Source of the DNA: Balaenoptera acutorostrata
Taxonomy: Eukaryota > Chordata > Mammalia > Artiodactyla > Balaenopteridae
Length of the DNA: 64,000 nucleotides
NCBI RefSeq assembly: GCF_949987535.1
Contig: NC_080081.1
Span: 34,016,428 to 34,080,427 of the forward strand
Direction: 5' to 3'
The translations under genes and the position numbers were made by a program. This document shows positions 1-10,985 of the stretch, piece by piece. Below the pieces are notes generated by a model, which made no database searches, was not told where the DNA came from, and saw only the letters and a program-made list of their open reading frames with translations. Positions within the stretch are counted from its first letter, which is position 1; every line of letters begins with the position of its first letter.

Positions 1-2772
1 AAAGGTTCATTGGGGTTTATGGATTCTATGCAATGTCTAAGATCTAATGGTGGGAAAGATTGGGGGAGAGAGGAAACATAATTGGTAAAGCTGTCTGATA
101 GGGCTATGGGATTCATTTAACTATTCTCCTTACTTTTTCATATGTTTTATTTTTTCCATAATAAAAAGAAAAATCTTAGGTACTAAAAGAAAAGCTCAGA
201 AGTTGGCAAAGTCTACTTATTGTTATGCCTCTTCTCTGAAAGTAACCTGAGTTTTGGCCTTAGATAAGAGGCCCATTTAAGAGGACAGCTAGTTCATTCT
301 GTCTGGCACTATTATTTCTCATGGATCAATATTTCTCATGCATTGTTGAGGCTGTGCTTAATATGTCTCACAAGTGGTTTAACATAGAGGTACTTGTGGG
401 TACACCTGAGTGGAGGGTGGTTACTGAATGATTGAAAGAACAATTGAAAGAATGCGAGTCTAGGAACAGAAGAGAAGAGAAAAAAAAGCGACATCTTCCA
501 GCAAGTGATGGAGTGCTCTTATTAGAGGTCATATGAAGATTACAAATTATCTTTGGATGTTACGTCTGTTCATTTCGGAATTGTGAATGGCCTTTCACTT
601 TTTAAGACATACAGATGTTATTCATCATTACCCACCCGACTCTTTAGAGAACTGAAATCTAGGCTTAACACCTCAAATTACATTTAATAAGAAGCATAAG
701 CATTTCAGGATTAAGGTATGAATCTTGCTTCCTTAGAAAATTATAGAATAAGGGTAACTTAAAAAGAAGGGTGGGAATGAGAAAGACAGGCATCAAGTAA
801 TAGAGACAAAAGACGGATGGAAGTGAGATGGTAGGAGAGGGAAGGAAATGACATATTTTCCTTTCAAGTCTGTGCCTGGCTCTTTATTTGAGTACAGCAA
901 TCTGATTCATGCTTATACTCTGTGTCTGATTTATTACCGATTTCATCATGAGTGCCCAGTTCCATTGGCTCTTGCCCATTTGTCTCCAAGGTAGTGAAAC
1001 CACCATCCACAGAATGACTGTACCAGCTGACCCTGTTAGCACGTTTAACTCTCAACTTAAACGTCTCCTTTTGCTAGTTATTTTTAGATTTATTGTTGTA
1101 TGGGACGTGTATGTTGTATAGCAATATGATACCTATGGAATGTTCTGAACTGTGTAAATCAATCACCGTAATAGCATCTCTGGGTGAAACCAGGGGCAGC
1201 GAGGACAGGATGAAATGGGACAGAGAATGGAATAGAGGAAATGGGCAGCAAAGAGTGACAGAAAGGGGGAGGAATACCACTGGAAAAAATACTTAGGAAT
1301 TAGAAACAGAGAGTGATAAGGGAGGCAAGAGAGTGAAGAAATGAGAGAGACAACTGAAAATGAAGATTTAAGCATGACTAGAGACAAAAGCATAATTAAG
1401 GGAGCAAATTAAAGATCAAGGAGCATCGGAAAATAAACTCAGTGCATTGGTAAATAACAGTACCTGGGCTTTAAGAAAATAATAGAATATTAAATCTTGC
1501 TAATTCACAGGGTAATAGAAATGCATCTGAATAAAGACGTTCCTTATGATGTACTAAAGACAGGCACAGAAAATCATAGAAAAATTTGTTTGGGGAAGTA
1601 GAGTCTTTTAGTTCCCCAGGAGCTGGTAAAAATTGGTTAGAATTAAAAATGGAAAAAATGAAATAGTGATCAAATGTCCTGATGAAGAAATAGAAAATGA
1701 ACAGATTTTTGAGGCTTTAATCAGGGTAAATAAAATGCAAAAGTAATTCTCAAACTGAAGTCTTTGATGAAAACGAGTTTTTCTGAATTTTCACTATCAA
1801 TTTGTTAAACGTTGGACCTCATTGTCTTATTGTTTATGAGTGACGGGAAAACTCCTTTAGGTATGTGGTACCCATTTCTTCATGTATGTGGTATTCTCCC
1901 TAAGCATTCCTTATCTCTACTATGTCTCCTATTGAGTTAATAATGAGAAAAGATTTTGACCCTCTCCACCAATACCTTGTTGTAGAGTATGCCATGCAGT
2001 GCCAAAACCCCTTTGATGATTTATTTTATCTCTTCAGAATACCTTGATTTTAAAGGAGCTGCAATTAAAGTTTAGCCTTAATTATGGAATAATCTTGCTT
2101 TGTCATTTTCTTCTTGAGACATTCAATATTACTAAGTGTGTTTGACTACCAAACTTTCATGCTTGGTTTTAGGCAGAATTTATAGTAATTGTTTCAGAAT
2201 TTTTAATTGGATGTATAATAATTGAGGTGAAGGCTTTTTAGCTAATTTCCCTAAGAGTTCACTTGCTACTAAATAAGCATGAAAGATACTTTCTGTTTCC
2301 ATTATATTTTTATATTAGTAATTATACCACTTAAAGTTTAAATAGGCTTCAAGAGCAAAATGTAACATGAAAATCAAAAAGAGTTAGCATTTTTCCTTGT
2401 CATCAACTTTCTTTATTTTAAATGCCTGTCTTGCTAATCTCCAAATGAATTACTTTGTTTTAAATTCACATTTAAAAATCAAATGAGATTACAAATGTAG
2501 TATTTAAAATTATGGATATATGGCTATAGATATCTGAGATAAAATAACTGGGTAATCCACACTGAAATATGAGTTAAATAGTGTGCTGATAATCCTTTGA
2601 TCTAAGAATGATTAAATTGATTTTTGATTGTGTCTATCTTTTTTCTCCTCAATAACCTAATCCCCTGTAGAAAACAAATGAAAGAGAATTGAAACTATAT
2701 TCTTATGTTTGCAGATTTTCTTTAACAAAAAGTATAGTTCAAAGTTAAATTTAATTGTTGCTGTACTTGAAA
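1..2772. other. Unannotated AT-rich non-coding DNA
   Basis: No gene, RNA gene or repeat that I recognise. Open frames are all under 80 codons and show no family motif. The stretch at about 1170-1400 is purine-rich (GGGA/GAGA tracts), which explains the overlapping short frames there. Confidence 0.6.
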
Positions 2773-2951
2773 CATCAAGTGATTTTTTTTTTATAAATTT
2801 ATTTATTTATTGATTGATTTTTTTTGGGGGGGGTGTTGGGTCTTCGCTTCTGTGCGAGGACTTCCTCTAGTTGCGGCGAGCGGGGACCACTCTTCATCGC
2901 GGTGCGCGGGCCTCTCACTATCGCGGCCTCTCTATCATCAAGTGATTTTTT
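2773..2951 (-). mobile_element. 5'-truncated CHR-type SINE with target-site duplications
   Basis: The body at about 2789-2935 reads, on the minus strand, as the distal part of the CHR SINE (GC-rich 'gaggcccgcgcaccgcgatg' type segment) and ends in an A/TAAA-rich tail, seen as T/TTTA-rich on the plus strand. The tRNA-derived head is missing, so the copy is 5' truncated. It is flanked by a perfect 16-bp duplication 'catcaagtgatttttt' at 2773-2788 and 2936-2951, which fixes both edges. A G-run (2824-2832) lies near the tail. Confidence 0.9.
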
Positions 2952-4184
2952 AAAGCCAAAATTATTCATAAAGTTGATCTGCTTTTGTCCTGAAGCCAGA
3001 TTTTACTGAAAAACTGTTGTAGAATGATTGTATTGGTTGAAATACAAATTACAAAAATGAGCCTTGACTTTTTCAAAGTTTAGTTGTATTAAACAACTTC
3101 CTGTAAGACAAGTTTCAGCAGATCAGCATAAAATTTTCTTAATTTCATTACAGCCTGTAAATTAAAATTAATGAGTCTGACACCCACAATTAACAATGAA
3201 AAATGCAGATTGTTATAATTACTTAAGCAATAACATTGCTTTACATAGAAGACTTAAGGTGCTCCACAAATTATTTACAAGTGTTACATAAAACACAAAA
3301 AATGACAATTTCAATTTATTTTGTCAATGCAAAAAACCAAAATCCTTACTAAAACCTTTCTCGTTTGGGAATCTCTTTCCATGCATAATTAAGCAAATTT
3401 GATTGCAATTAAGCCTGGCTTCTACAGTAGAGTTTTAATTAATGCAAATCTGGCATCCACATCTATAAGATTAATTTTAGTGAATTAAAAGAAAACAACA
3501 AAGCACGTTTGAAAGTGCAGTCGTATTGTTGAAAGGACAGAATTTCAAAGCTGGTTATTTTTCAGTCTTCCATGTGTATAGCCTTTGACTTAGACTTTAA
3601 AGAGTGGATATTTTATTCTGATTTGTTTTTTTGTTTTTAAATGCCTTATTAAACAAGACCATCAAAAGTACACAAAATCACTTCAGAAAGACATCTTAAA
3701 AATTCAATATACATTAGAAGCAAGGTCTACTCATATTATATATAGGTGTATGTATGTGTGTATATGTGTATAAATGTGACTATATACACACACACTCATA
3801 CACACACAATCCCTGCTACCTTTGCAGAATTAGATGTGAAACTCATCCACCAATACACGTAGATTTTGTTTTACATGTTTTTTAAAATAGGTTTAGTGTT
3901 TATATCTCAAATTTTAAAATACTGACGGAGAGTATTATTGTTGAGGCCATATTCTCTTTAATAAAAGTGTTTAAGGTGGAATACCAGGTAAAGCATAGAA
4001 ATCACTTGTATCATCATGTACATATTTATTGTTAATACCATTTGATGTAATTTTATTTAATTTACAATAGAAATTTTCTCACTCCTTGTGTTCTATTTGA
4101 CAGAAATATAGATGTTGTTGAATACATATTAAAGTAATTAAGTATCCTAAATACATGACATAGTTTGGAAACAAACTCGAAGAT
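2952..4184. other. Non-coding DNA with possible conserved element and a TG/TA simple repeat
   Basis: No coding evidence. The segment 3100-3520 is rich in homeodomain-like TAATTA/CAATTA cores and holds a perfect octamer ATGCAAAT at 3442-3449 (see findings). A degenerate (TG/TA/CA)n tract lies at about 3740-3808. The rest shows nothing recognisable. Confidence 0.5.
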
Positions 4185-4342
4185 CTTGATTATTTATTTA
4201 TTTATTTGTTTTTTAAAAAAAATTTTTAATTCAATTTTATTTATTTTTTTAGACATCAGGTTCTTATTAGTTATCCATTTTATACACATTAGTATATATA
4301 TATCAATACCAATCCCCCAATTCATCAGTTCCTGATTATTTA
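4185..4342 (-). mobile_element. Short 3'-end fragment of LINE-1
   Basis: About 4197-4330 matches the 3' end of the L1s at 51.2 kb and 61.3 kb in this window (shared 'ttcttattagttatccattt' block) in the same minus orientation, with a T-rich tail on the left. Near-perfect 12-bp flanks 'cttgattattta' (4185-4196) and 'cctgattattta' (4331-4342) mark the target duplication. It is a dead, heavily 5'-truncated copy. Confidence 0.85.
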
Positions 4343-5657
4343 GAAAAAAATCACTTGTTTGGAAAAGATGTTGCTATTAGCAATAGGATTTCTTGATATC
4401 CGAAATTTCAAGTTCTTTTTTCATAGGATGAATTGATGAGGTGGTTGTAAACATGTAAGGGTTTCTACTTCCATTTTGGCCAAGGCCTTAATACCATGGA
4501 TGTCAGGTAAAGTGGGACAGCACAGAACTTGCCAAGGAGCAGGGGGGACCACCAGTTTTAGAAGCCTCAGCCAATAGCCACTTCAAACATATGAAAGTGT
4601 CAAAGTTGGAAATTAGGCTACTATCTTTGGTGTGACATCTTCTCCACTTTCCTACCCCCAACATGGACAAGGAAGGGTCTCTTCTCCTTTATCCCCAGTT
4701 TTGTGGGAAGCAGAGCTTTGAGAAGGTATTTGAGGAGATTGATAATGATCCTGATGTTGGAGGCTGATGTTGACCCTGCTGAGACCTCAAAGGTAAGAGG
4801 CTGCTGTGGAAACCTGAGGCAGATGAGTAGAGAGAGAAACTGGGCTGGACCGAGGGCTAATTCCAGTTAACATGTTGCCAAGAGAGCCACCAGGAAGCTT
4901 CCACACATGGGAAACACACAGATGTCCCCATGAGGAAGAGAGTCAGGTTTGTCCATTTGCAAAGTCCAGAGAGTGTTGCCTCTAAAATCTCTCCAATCCT
5001 GGAAGAATCCATTGTCTATTTACCATGTCACCCATTAAGTAAAGACTTTCTTCCTACCTTTTATGTGCTTTGCCTCTACATTTTCTACTTTTCACCAATC
5101 TAGAAAATCTAGAAACCCCTAGGGGAGAAAGGAGGGCAAGGGATGTGAGTAGAAGCTTAGTAAATAGAAAACAAGTCTTCCGCCCTCTTTGCTGCAGGCC
5201 CAAGAGTGGGGGAAGTTTTGACATTAGGTGAAATTTGGCATTTTAACGATTGCATGGACTGTGCATATTGGCTACTCAATAGTTACATGAATAAGGTAAT
5301 TTTGACAGATCAAGGGCAAGTCAAAATAAGTAAAATTGTAATAGTAACTAGTTATGGAGCACTTACGTGCCACTCTGATTTCAGTCTACAATGGTGTCAA
5401 AATTATATTGTCTTTTTAATGGATTTCTGTGCATTTATTCTTAACAAAAGCTTTTAGGTTATAAATAATTCTGGATTCGTAGGAAGTTGCAAAATATAGT
5501 ACGGATAGATCCTACGTACCTTTAATCATATTTCCCCTAATGATAACATCTTACAAAATATCAAAGCAAGGAAAATGACATTGGTACAATCCACAGACCT
5601 TATTCAGAGTTCGTCAGTCAAAATTACATTCTTTTAATGTTTCTTGTATCTTCTGTG
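4343..5657. other. Non-coding DNA, no recognised gene
   Basis: Unique-looking sequence. It contains an exon-like interval at about 4700-4793 (pyrimidine tract plus AG before, GTAAG after), treated as a speculative finding only. The 83-codon frame at 5206-5457 has no recognisable motif. Confidence 0.5.
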
Positions 5658-5889
5658 CTTTAGTGCAGCACTCCCCAAGACTTTTGGCGCCAGGGACCAG
5701 TTTTGTTGAAGAGAATTTTTCCACAAACCAGGGCAGGGGATGGTTCAGGCGGTAAAGCGAGCAATGGGGAGCGGCAGATGAAGTTTAGCTTGCGTGGGCT
5801 GCTCACCTCCTGCTGTGCGGCCCAGTTCCGAACAGGCCGCAGACTGGTACCGGTCCACAGCCCGGGGGTTGGGAACCCCTGCTTTAGTG
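5658..5889. mobile_element. Non-autonomous hAT-type DNA transposon with 8-bp duplications
   Basis: The 216-bp body (5666-5881) starts 'cagcactccccaa' and ends in the imperfect inverse 'ttgggaacccctg', that is, CAG...CTG termini of hAT style. It is flanked by a perfect 8-bp duplication 'ctttagtg' at 5658-5665 and 5882-5889, the duplication length typical of hAT elements. The interior is GC-rich compared with its surroundings and contains no transposase. I recognise the interior as a family common in mammalian genomes but cannot name it with certainty. Confidence 0.85.
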
Positions 5890-6082
5890 CATCTACCACC
5901 CACTGAAGTAGACAATTTTTAATTTATGGGATGCATATGTATTTTGTATTGTGGGAATTAGAGTACCCAAGGCATTCACAGTCTAGAAGGAGAGCCATAT
6001 CCGTAAAGAACTACTGTATTTCATCTAATCTAAGATTTTATCAATTGTACAATAAGATGTACCATTATTTTATGTGACACTG

Positions 6083-6195
6083 AGAAATAAATTGTGGGGA
6101 ATTCCCTGGTGGTCCAGTGATTAGGACTCCATGCTCTCACTGCCGAGGGCCTGGGTTCAATCACTGGTCAGGGAAAGAAGAAGAAATAGATTATG
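6083..6195 (+). mobile_element. Short tRNA-derived SINE (CHR-1/Bov-tA-like head)
   Basis: 6097-6181 starts 'gggaattccctggtggtcca', the tRNA-Glu-derived SINE head with A-box and B-box-like segments ('ggttcaatcactgg' is the B-box region). It ends soon after the tRNA part in an A/G-rich tail. Imperfect flanking duplications 'agaaataaattgtg' (6083-6096) and 'agaaatagattatg' (6182-6195) support insertion. The tRNA similarity is SINE-derived, not a tRNA gene. Confidence 0.8.
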
Positions 6196-6439
6196 TCAAA
6201 TAATAACATTTTTGTCATTATAACACACATCCTGATTTCAGAGATATTAAATGCAAAAGATAGTGCATTTTGAAATTGACAGTATATAGTAAATACTATA
6301 ATAGCACTAGTTAAATAATTAATGGAGTAATTTATTTCCCGGGGTAGGGAATTAAACAGTTGAGGGATGTCTAAGAGAAAGGCACAGAGAAAATAGGGCA
6401 CAAGAATAAGAATTTAAAAGACAATAGGTTCTTGTTAGA

Positions 6440-7430
6440 TAGTAAAAAGTATGAAGGACATTCCAGGCTGGAGAACAGCCCCAGGAGAGTGGGCCCATGA
6501 AAATGGGCAGGGCATTCTTCAGTCATATGCAGTGGTTAATTGGGAGTATGCATGGAGGGACAGACACGGGGTTAGGAATGAGGCTAGAAAGGAGGCTGGA
6601 ATCAGTTGGTGAAAAGCCATGCATGCTACTCTAAAGAGAATGGACTTAGTTATGTATTCACTGGGGAGCATTTAAACAGGAGACTGGCATAATCTATGTT
6701 TTAGAAAAATCCTGCAATGATGTAAGGATACATTATGGGGAAAAATCTAGAGGAAGGAGATACATTACCAGCTGGTATTGGGTCTGCAAAATGTCAATAG
6801 GAAATCTTGATTAGACATAGGCTTTTTTCCTTGAGAAAAAATGCTTAAATATTTAAAATATCTTTTAAAACTAATATACCACACCCTAATTATGTTAAAA
6901 TGAAAATCTTCCCTAACCTAACCCCTCACAATTAGAGATGTCTTCCTTTCAGGTCCTAGAGGATATTATTTAATCACTGATCTAAAAAGCTTTTCAGTCT
7001 AATTCATTTTAGCTTTTTTTTTTTTTTTTTCCTTCTACATTCCATGTAGATTGTAAGCCTCTTGATGCTGGAAAACCAGTCATCACTACACCTGTGGGGA
7101 ACCATGTATGGGAGAGGAACAGGGCAGAGGAAGTATAGGTGGGAAACTGGAGTTAATGCAGTGGTGCAGACAGGAGAAGATGGCCATTTGATGTAGGTGG
7201 TAGGAAACAGATTAGAAAGAAATAGATGTCTAAAGATGCTTTGGAACTGAGATTCAGAATCCTTGAAGATTGATAGCCTATGGTAGGAGGGACAGGCAGG
7301 GGTCTAGAAGTCTTTTTCTCTGGCATGGGGAGCTAGGTGAAAAGCTGCCCTTTACTGATCCAGGGAACATGGAAATGGAGACGTTTGGCGTAGAAAGTTG
7401 CTGTGGGCATGTTATGTTTAACATTACTTT
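6440..7430 (+). repeat. Old dispersed repeat, family not assigned
   Basis: Two blocks (about 6440-6800 and 7100-7430) resemble a long, old mammalian dispersed repeat whose other copy in this window is at about 21290-21900. Shared phrases cover a 'ggcatt..ggcaaaag..' start, a 'gcatgct..aaagagaatggac' type middle and a 'gaggagacagg' type end. They are separated by AT-rich sequence with a T-run at 7015-7030. No coding capacity. The family name is uncertain. Confidence 0.45.
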
Positions 7431-7435
7431 AAGAA

Positions 7436-7885
7436 CAGGACTGAATAGCCAAAGTAACCCTGAGATAAAAGAACAAAGCTGGAGGCATCATGCTTCTCAA
7501 TCTCAAACTATGGTACAAAGCTATAATAACAAAAACACTGTGGTACTGGTGCAAAAATGGGCACGTTGACCAGTGAGACATAATAGAGTGCCCAGAATTA
7601 GACCCTGGCATATACAGTCAACGAGTATTTGACAAGGGAGCCAAGAATATCCAATGGGAAAAGGATAGTCTCCTTAACAAATGGTGCTGGGAATTCAGAA
7701 ACAAACATAAGTATAAGATGGAGATGGATTCTAAATAGTAGGGGAAAGGAGAGAATGTTTATTAGATGATGTTGGGAAAGCTAGATTACTCTATAAAAAA
7801 TTACTTATATTTTTATGTTCTAAAATATTAAAAATAAATTCCAGATGGATTAACCTGAAAGATAAATTCTAAACCTGGACAAGTG
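7436..7885 (+). mobile_element. Decayed LINE-1 ORF2 fragment
   Basis: The plus-strand text ('agctggaggcatcatgcttc', then 'aaatggtgctgggaattcag') corresponds to the L1 ORF2 region downstream of the reverse transcriptase. The same region of the intact element in this window encodes '..[20 protein letters not shown]..' and '..[10 protein letters not shown]..'. Stops and indels interrupt it. It is an old copy unrelated in age to the 50-57 kb element. Confidence 0.75.
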
Positions 7886-8087
7886 TAGAACTCTTGACAC
7901 AAAATGACTCCATCCAAATCTCTGCACTGAGAGACAACCAAACTCTAGCATAACTTCTACCAGAATAAAGCTGTGTCCCTAAGATGACTCCAGCCCCCTC
8001 TAAAATGCCTACCTGAGAAAGCTCAGCATTGTCAGGAAAACTTATTGTTTGTTCCAGCCAAAACCTGGTGAGAGGCAGATAGACCCC

Positions 8088-8560
8088 TGTGATGGTTAAT
8101 TTGATGTATCACCTCGAATGGGCCATAGGGTACCCAGATATTAGGTCAAGCATTATTCTGTGTGTATGTGTGAGCGTGTTTTTGAATTAAATTAACATTT
8201 GAGTGGTAGACTTGAATAAAGAAGATTGCTCTCCCTAATGGAGGTGGGCCTCATCCAATCAGTTGAAAGCATGAATAAAACAAAAAGGCTGACCCTGGGG
8301 CTTCCCTGGTGGCGCAGTGGTTGAGAATCTGCCTGCCAATGCAGGGCACACGGGTTCGAGCCCTGGTCTGGGAAGATCCCACATGCCACGGAGCAACTGG
8401 GTCCGTGAGCCACAATTGCTGAGCCTGCACGTCTGGAGCCTGTGCTCCGCAACAAGAGAGGCCGCAATGGTGAGAGGCCCGCGCACCGCGATGAAGAGTG
8501 GTCCCCACTTGCCACAACTAGAGAAAGCCCTCGCACAGAAACGAAGACTCAACACAGTCA

Positions 8561-8603
<43 letters not shown>

Positions 8604-9109
8604 AATAACGTGAATTTCTAAAAAAAAAAAAGATGTCAGTTCCCCCCAAGTTAACCAATAAATCTGATGCAATCAAAATTTCACATGGATTTAAAAAAAA
8701 AAAAAAAAAGGCTGACCCTTTAAATAAGAGGGAACTCCTCCTGCCTGACTGGTTGAGCTACAACATTGTTTCTTGCTGGCCTTCAGACTCATAGCCTTCA
8801 GAAACATTGGCTTTTCTTGGGTCTCAAGCCTACCAGCTTTTGGACTGGAACTGTCTCCTGGTTCTCAGGCCTTCACACTTGGACTGGACCTGTACATTGT
8901 CTCTCCTGGGTCTCTTGCTTGTCTGCTGCAGACCTTAGGACTTCTGAAACTCTATAATCATGTGAGCTACTTCTTTATAACAAATCTCTCTCTCCCCCCC
9001 CTCCCTCTCTCTAAATATATCTATATCTACATCGACATCTATCTATCTATCTATTTCCTATATGCACATCCTATCAATTCTGTTTCTTTGGAGAACCCTG
9101 ACTAATACA
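8088..9109 (+). repeat. LTR-like dispersed repeat (TG...CA ends) interrupted by a SINE
   Basis: It starts 'tgtgatggttaatttgatgt' and ends 'gaaccctgactaataca', so it has TG...CA termini, with weakly similar flanks 'gacccc' and 'gtccct'. It is a common mammalian repeat type by content (internal 'ggcctcatccaatcagttga'), but I do not name the family. A SINE insertion (8297-8704) splits it, and the 'aaaaaggctgaccct' sequence of the repeat is the duplicated target. A TCTA/TCTC simple repeat (8987-9055) lies near its 3' end. Confidence 0.6.
8282..8719 (+). mobile_element. Full-length CHR-type SINE with a trailing extra segment
   Basis: The SINE starts at 8297 ('ggggcttccctggtggcgca'), has a B-box-like 'gggttcgagccctgg', runs through the GC-rich CHR body and ends in (TAAA)n at 8562-8604. 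The flanking duplication 'aaaaaggctgaccct' is perfect but sits at 8282-8296 and 8705-8719. The inserted unit therefore includes about 100 bp after the SINE tail, which ends in a second poly(A) (8692-8709). See findings. Confidence 0.9.
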
Positions 9110-9599
9110 GTCCCTGAATCAGCATGTAGAGCAGTGACTTTAGAAAGCTTTCAATTATAAATCCTTTCTCTGCCCTTTGAGATATAAAACTCCTACCCCA
9201 AACTGTTTCCTCAAGGCTTGGATAACCATCTCTTTAAAATACAAACATTCAGGGAGAAAACTCTGACCCTCTCTCCCATTCCCTGTTGGAAGGTAAGGGC
9301 CTAACTTCCGTGGGCACCTTGCTTCAGTTTGTACCACTACCTCCTGTTGTACAGATATGAGAGGTATTTTTCTCCTCTGGATAATATGCCAATGAACAAA
9401 TCCAGGTGGCCTAGTCACATGGCCTAAGTTCCCGTCATGTTCCTCAGTGCCTTTCCCTTAGCGCCCCTCAGCTTTTAAAAAGTCTAGAGACTTGTTTCAG
9501 TGAAATTGAGTTCAGTTTATGCTGAACGCTCTTCCTTATTACAAAAGTATTACTGACTTTAGTCCATATCTCTTTCACTAGTGTCCAGCTTTGTTTCCA

Positions 9600-10500
9600 C
9601 TGGACACGCTAATGGAAGAAAATAAAGAAAAATGTTTTTGTGACTTTAGGTGGGGGTGGGAAGAGTACTTCTTAAACAATAACTCAAAAGCATAAACCAT
9701 AAGGAAAAGTAATAGATTAGCTACATAAAAATAAAATCTTCTGCTCAATGAATAACAGCATAAATATGGTCAACATGTGGATAACTGACTAGGAGAAGAT
9801 ATTTGCAAGGTCTAACCTAGTATTTCAAATATACGAGCAAAGCCTGTAAATCCATAAGAAATGGAGAGGGTATCCTATAGAAAAATAAGCAAAGGATATG
9901 AATAAGGACTCCATGGAGATAGCAGAGAAGTATGAAAGCAGAAATCAAGTTCACTCACTAGTGGTCAGAAAAATGTGGAATAAAAATACAATGCAAAATC
10001 TCTTTACACTTAGAGTGGCAAAAATGAGAAATGGTTGGGTAATGGCAAGGTCGATGAGGATGTGAGAAAATAGTACAATCATTCTAGAAAGCAATCTAGC
10101 CGTATTAGTGCAATTAGTTACGGTGTCTCCTTCTACAGGAATCATATTTCCAGGAAGCTCTTATTTACAGTTTCACAGGAGAACATGAACAAGTGGTTGA
10201 ATTGGTAGTAACAGGACGATGAAAGTTATTTAGGTGACTATCTCTAGGAGAGTGGATGCATGGAATATTATGCAGCAGTCAGAGACAATGAACTAAATGT
10301 ACACACAGAAACACGAGTAGATTTTATCAACATAGTGTTGACTCAAATACGATACACTAAGATCTCTAGTATAATATCATTTATGTAAATTAAGAATGAT
10401 ACATGCATAAAACAATTCAATATTTCTTTTCAAGACTACTTACATACAGAGTAGGCACTGTGTTTTCATGTGTTGGATAATCAGAGAAAGAAGGAGAATA
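9600..10500 (+). mobile_element. Ancient LINE-1 3' region, heavily decayed
   Basis: The plus-strand sequence preserves phrases of old L1 ORF2/3' UTR, such as 'actaggagaagatatttgca', 'gtggcaaaaatgagaaatgg' and 'ggaatattatgcagcagtca'. No frame is open. It is distant from the young L1s at the right end of the window. Confidence 0.65.
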
Positions 10501-10794
10501 GGATAGAGAAATTAAATGAGACAAGAGAGGGATCTTCTAAGGTCTTAGGGGGTCATGATTTGAGAATGATGAATTCAACACCAATTGAAATCTAATTTAA
10601 AAAGTAGAGAAGTCTAAGTTCAAGTATCTTTGATGGACTTTTTCTTATAGTTTTACGTTGTTTTATGTTTGCGTCGTTCTTTATTTTGTAGATTTGAGAA
10701 AATTTTAGCCTGAGAACTAATGATTTCATACTCATGATATATCTAATTATTTTCATAAAACTGGAAAAGATTCCTAGTATAATAATGGATATTT

Positions 10795-10985
10795 ATTTTT
10801 TACAATGAACTGACACTCTCAATAATTTACACCCATTACTCCATTTTATTCTCAAGTCAGCCTTATAAGGTAAATTCTATCATCTTTACAGACAAGCAGA
10901 CTGAGGCATAGCGAGATTAAGTAGCTTGCCCAAGATTAGCTAGTAAATGACGAAGACAATAGTAGATGAAGTTACAGACTCTTTG
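10795..10985 (-). repeat. MIR SINE
   Basis: The core 'cagacaagcagactgaggca' and the following 'agcttgcccaagattagcta' match the reverse complement of the MIR central region. Diverged, no tail or duplications visible, as expected for an ancient SINE. Confidence 0.75.

Larger units (their letters stand above)
7885..9560. repeat. Outer LTR-like repeat, split by two later insertions
   Basis: About 7885-8087 and 9110-9560 read as the two halves of one old repeat interrupted by the 8088-9109 element. The halves have no coding content. The left half contains the LTR-like 'caaaatgactccatccaaat' and the right half 'cctcctgttgtacagatatg'. The ERV/LTR class is an inference from composition and layout. 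Edges are approximate. Confidence 0.4.

Noticed and set aside
864..1393. Cluster of 60-76 codon frames on both strands
   Set aside because: Caused by purine-rich low-complexity sequence. No start context or motif.
8297..8370. tRNA gene signal (A and B boxes) at the SINE heads
   Set aside because: The tRNA-like part is the SINE promoter; the body continues into the CHR sequence and cannot fold as a mature tRNA. The same holds for 6.1, 27.05, 38.28 and 47.6 kb.
8192..8672. Several 84-137 codon frames on both strands
   Set aside because: They lie across a CHR SINE. The same peptides (for example GLRFCARAFSSCG) recur at 38.3 and 47.4 kb wherever the SINE occurs, so they are repeat-derived.
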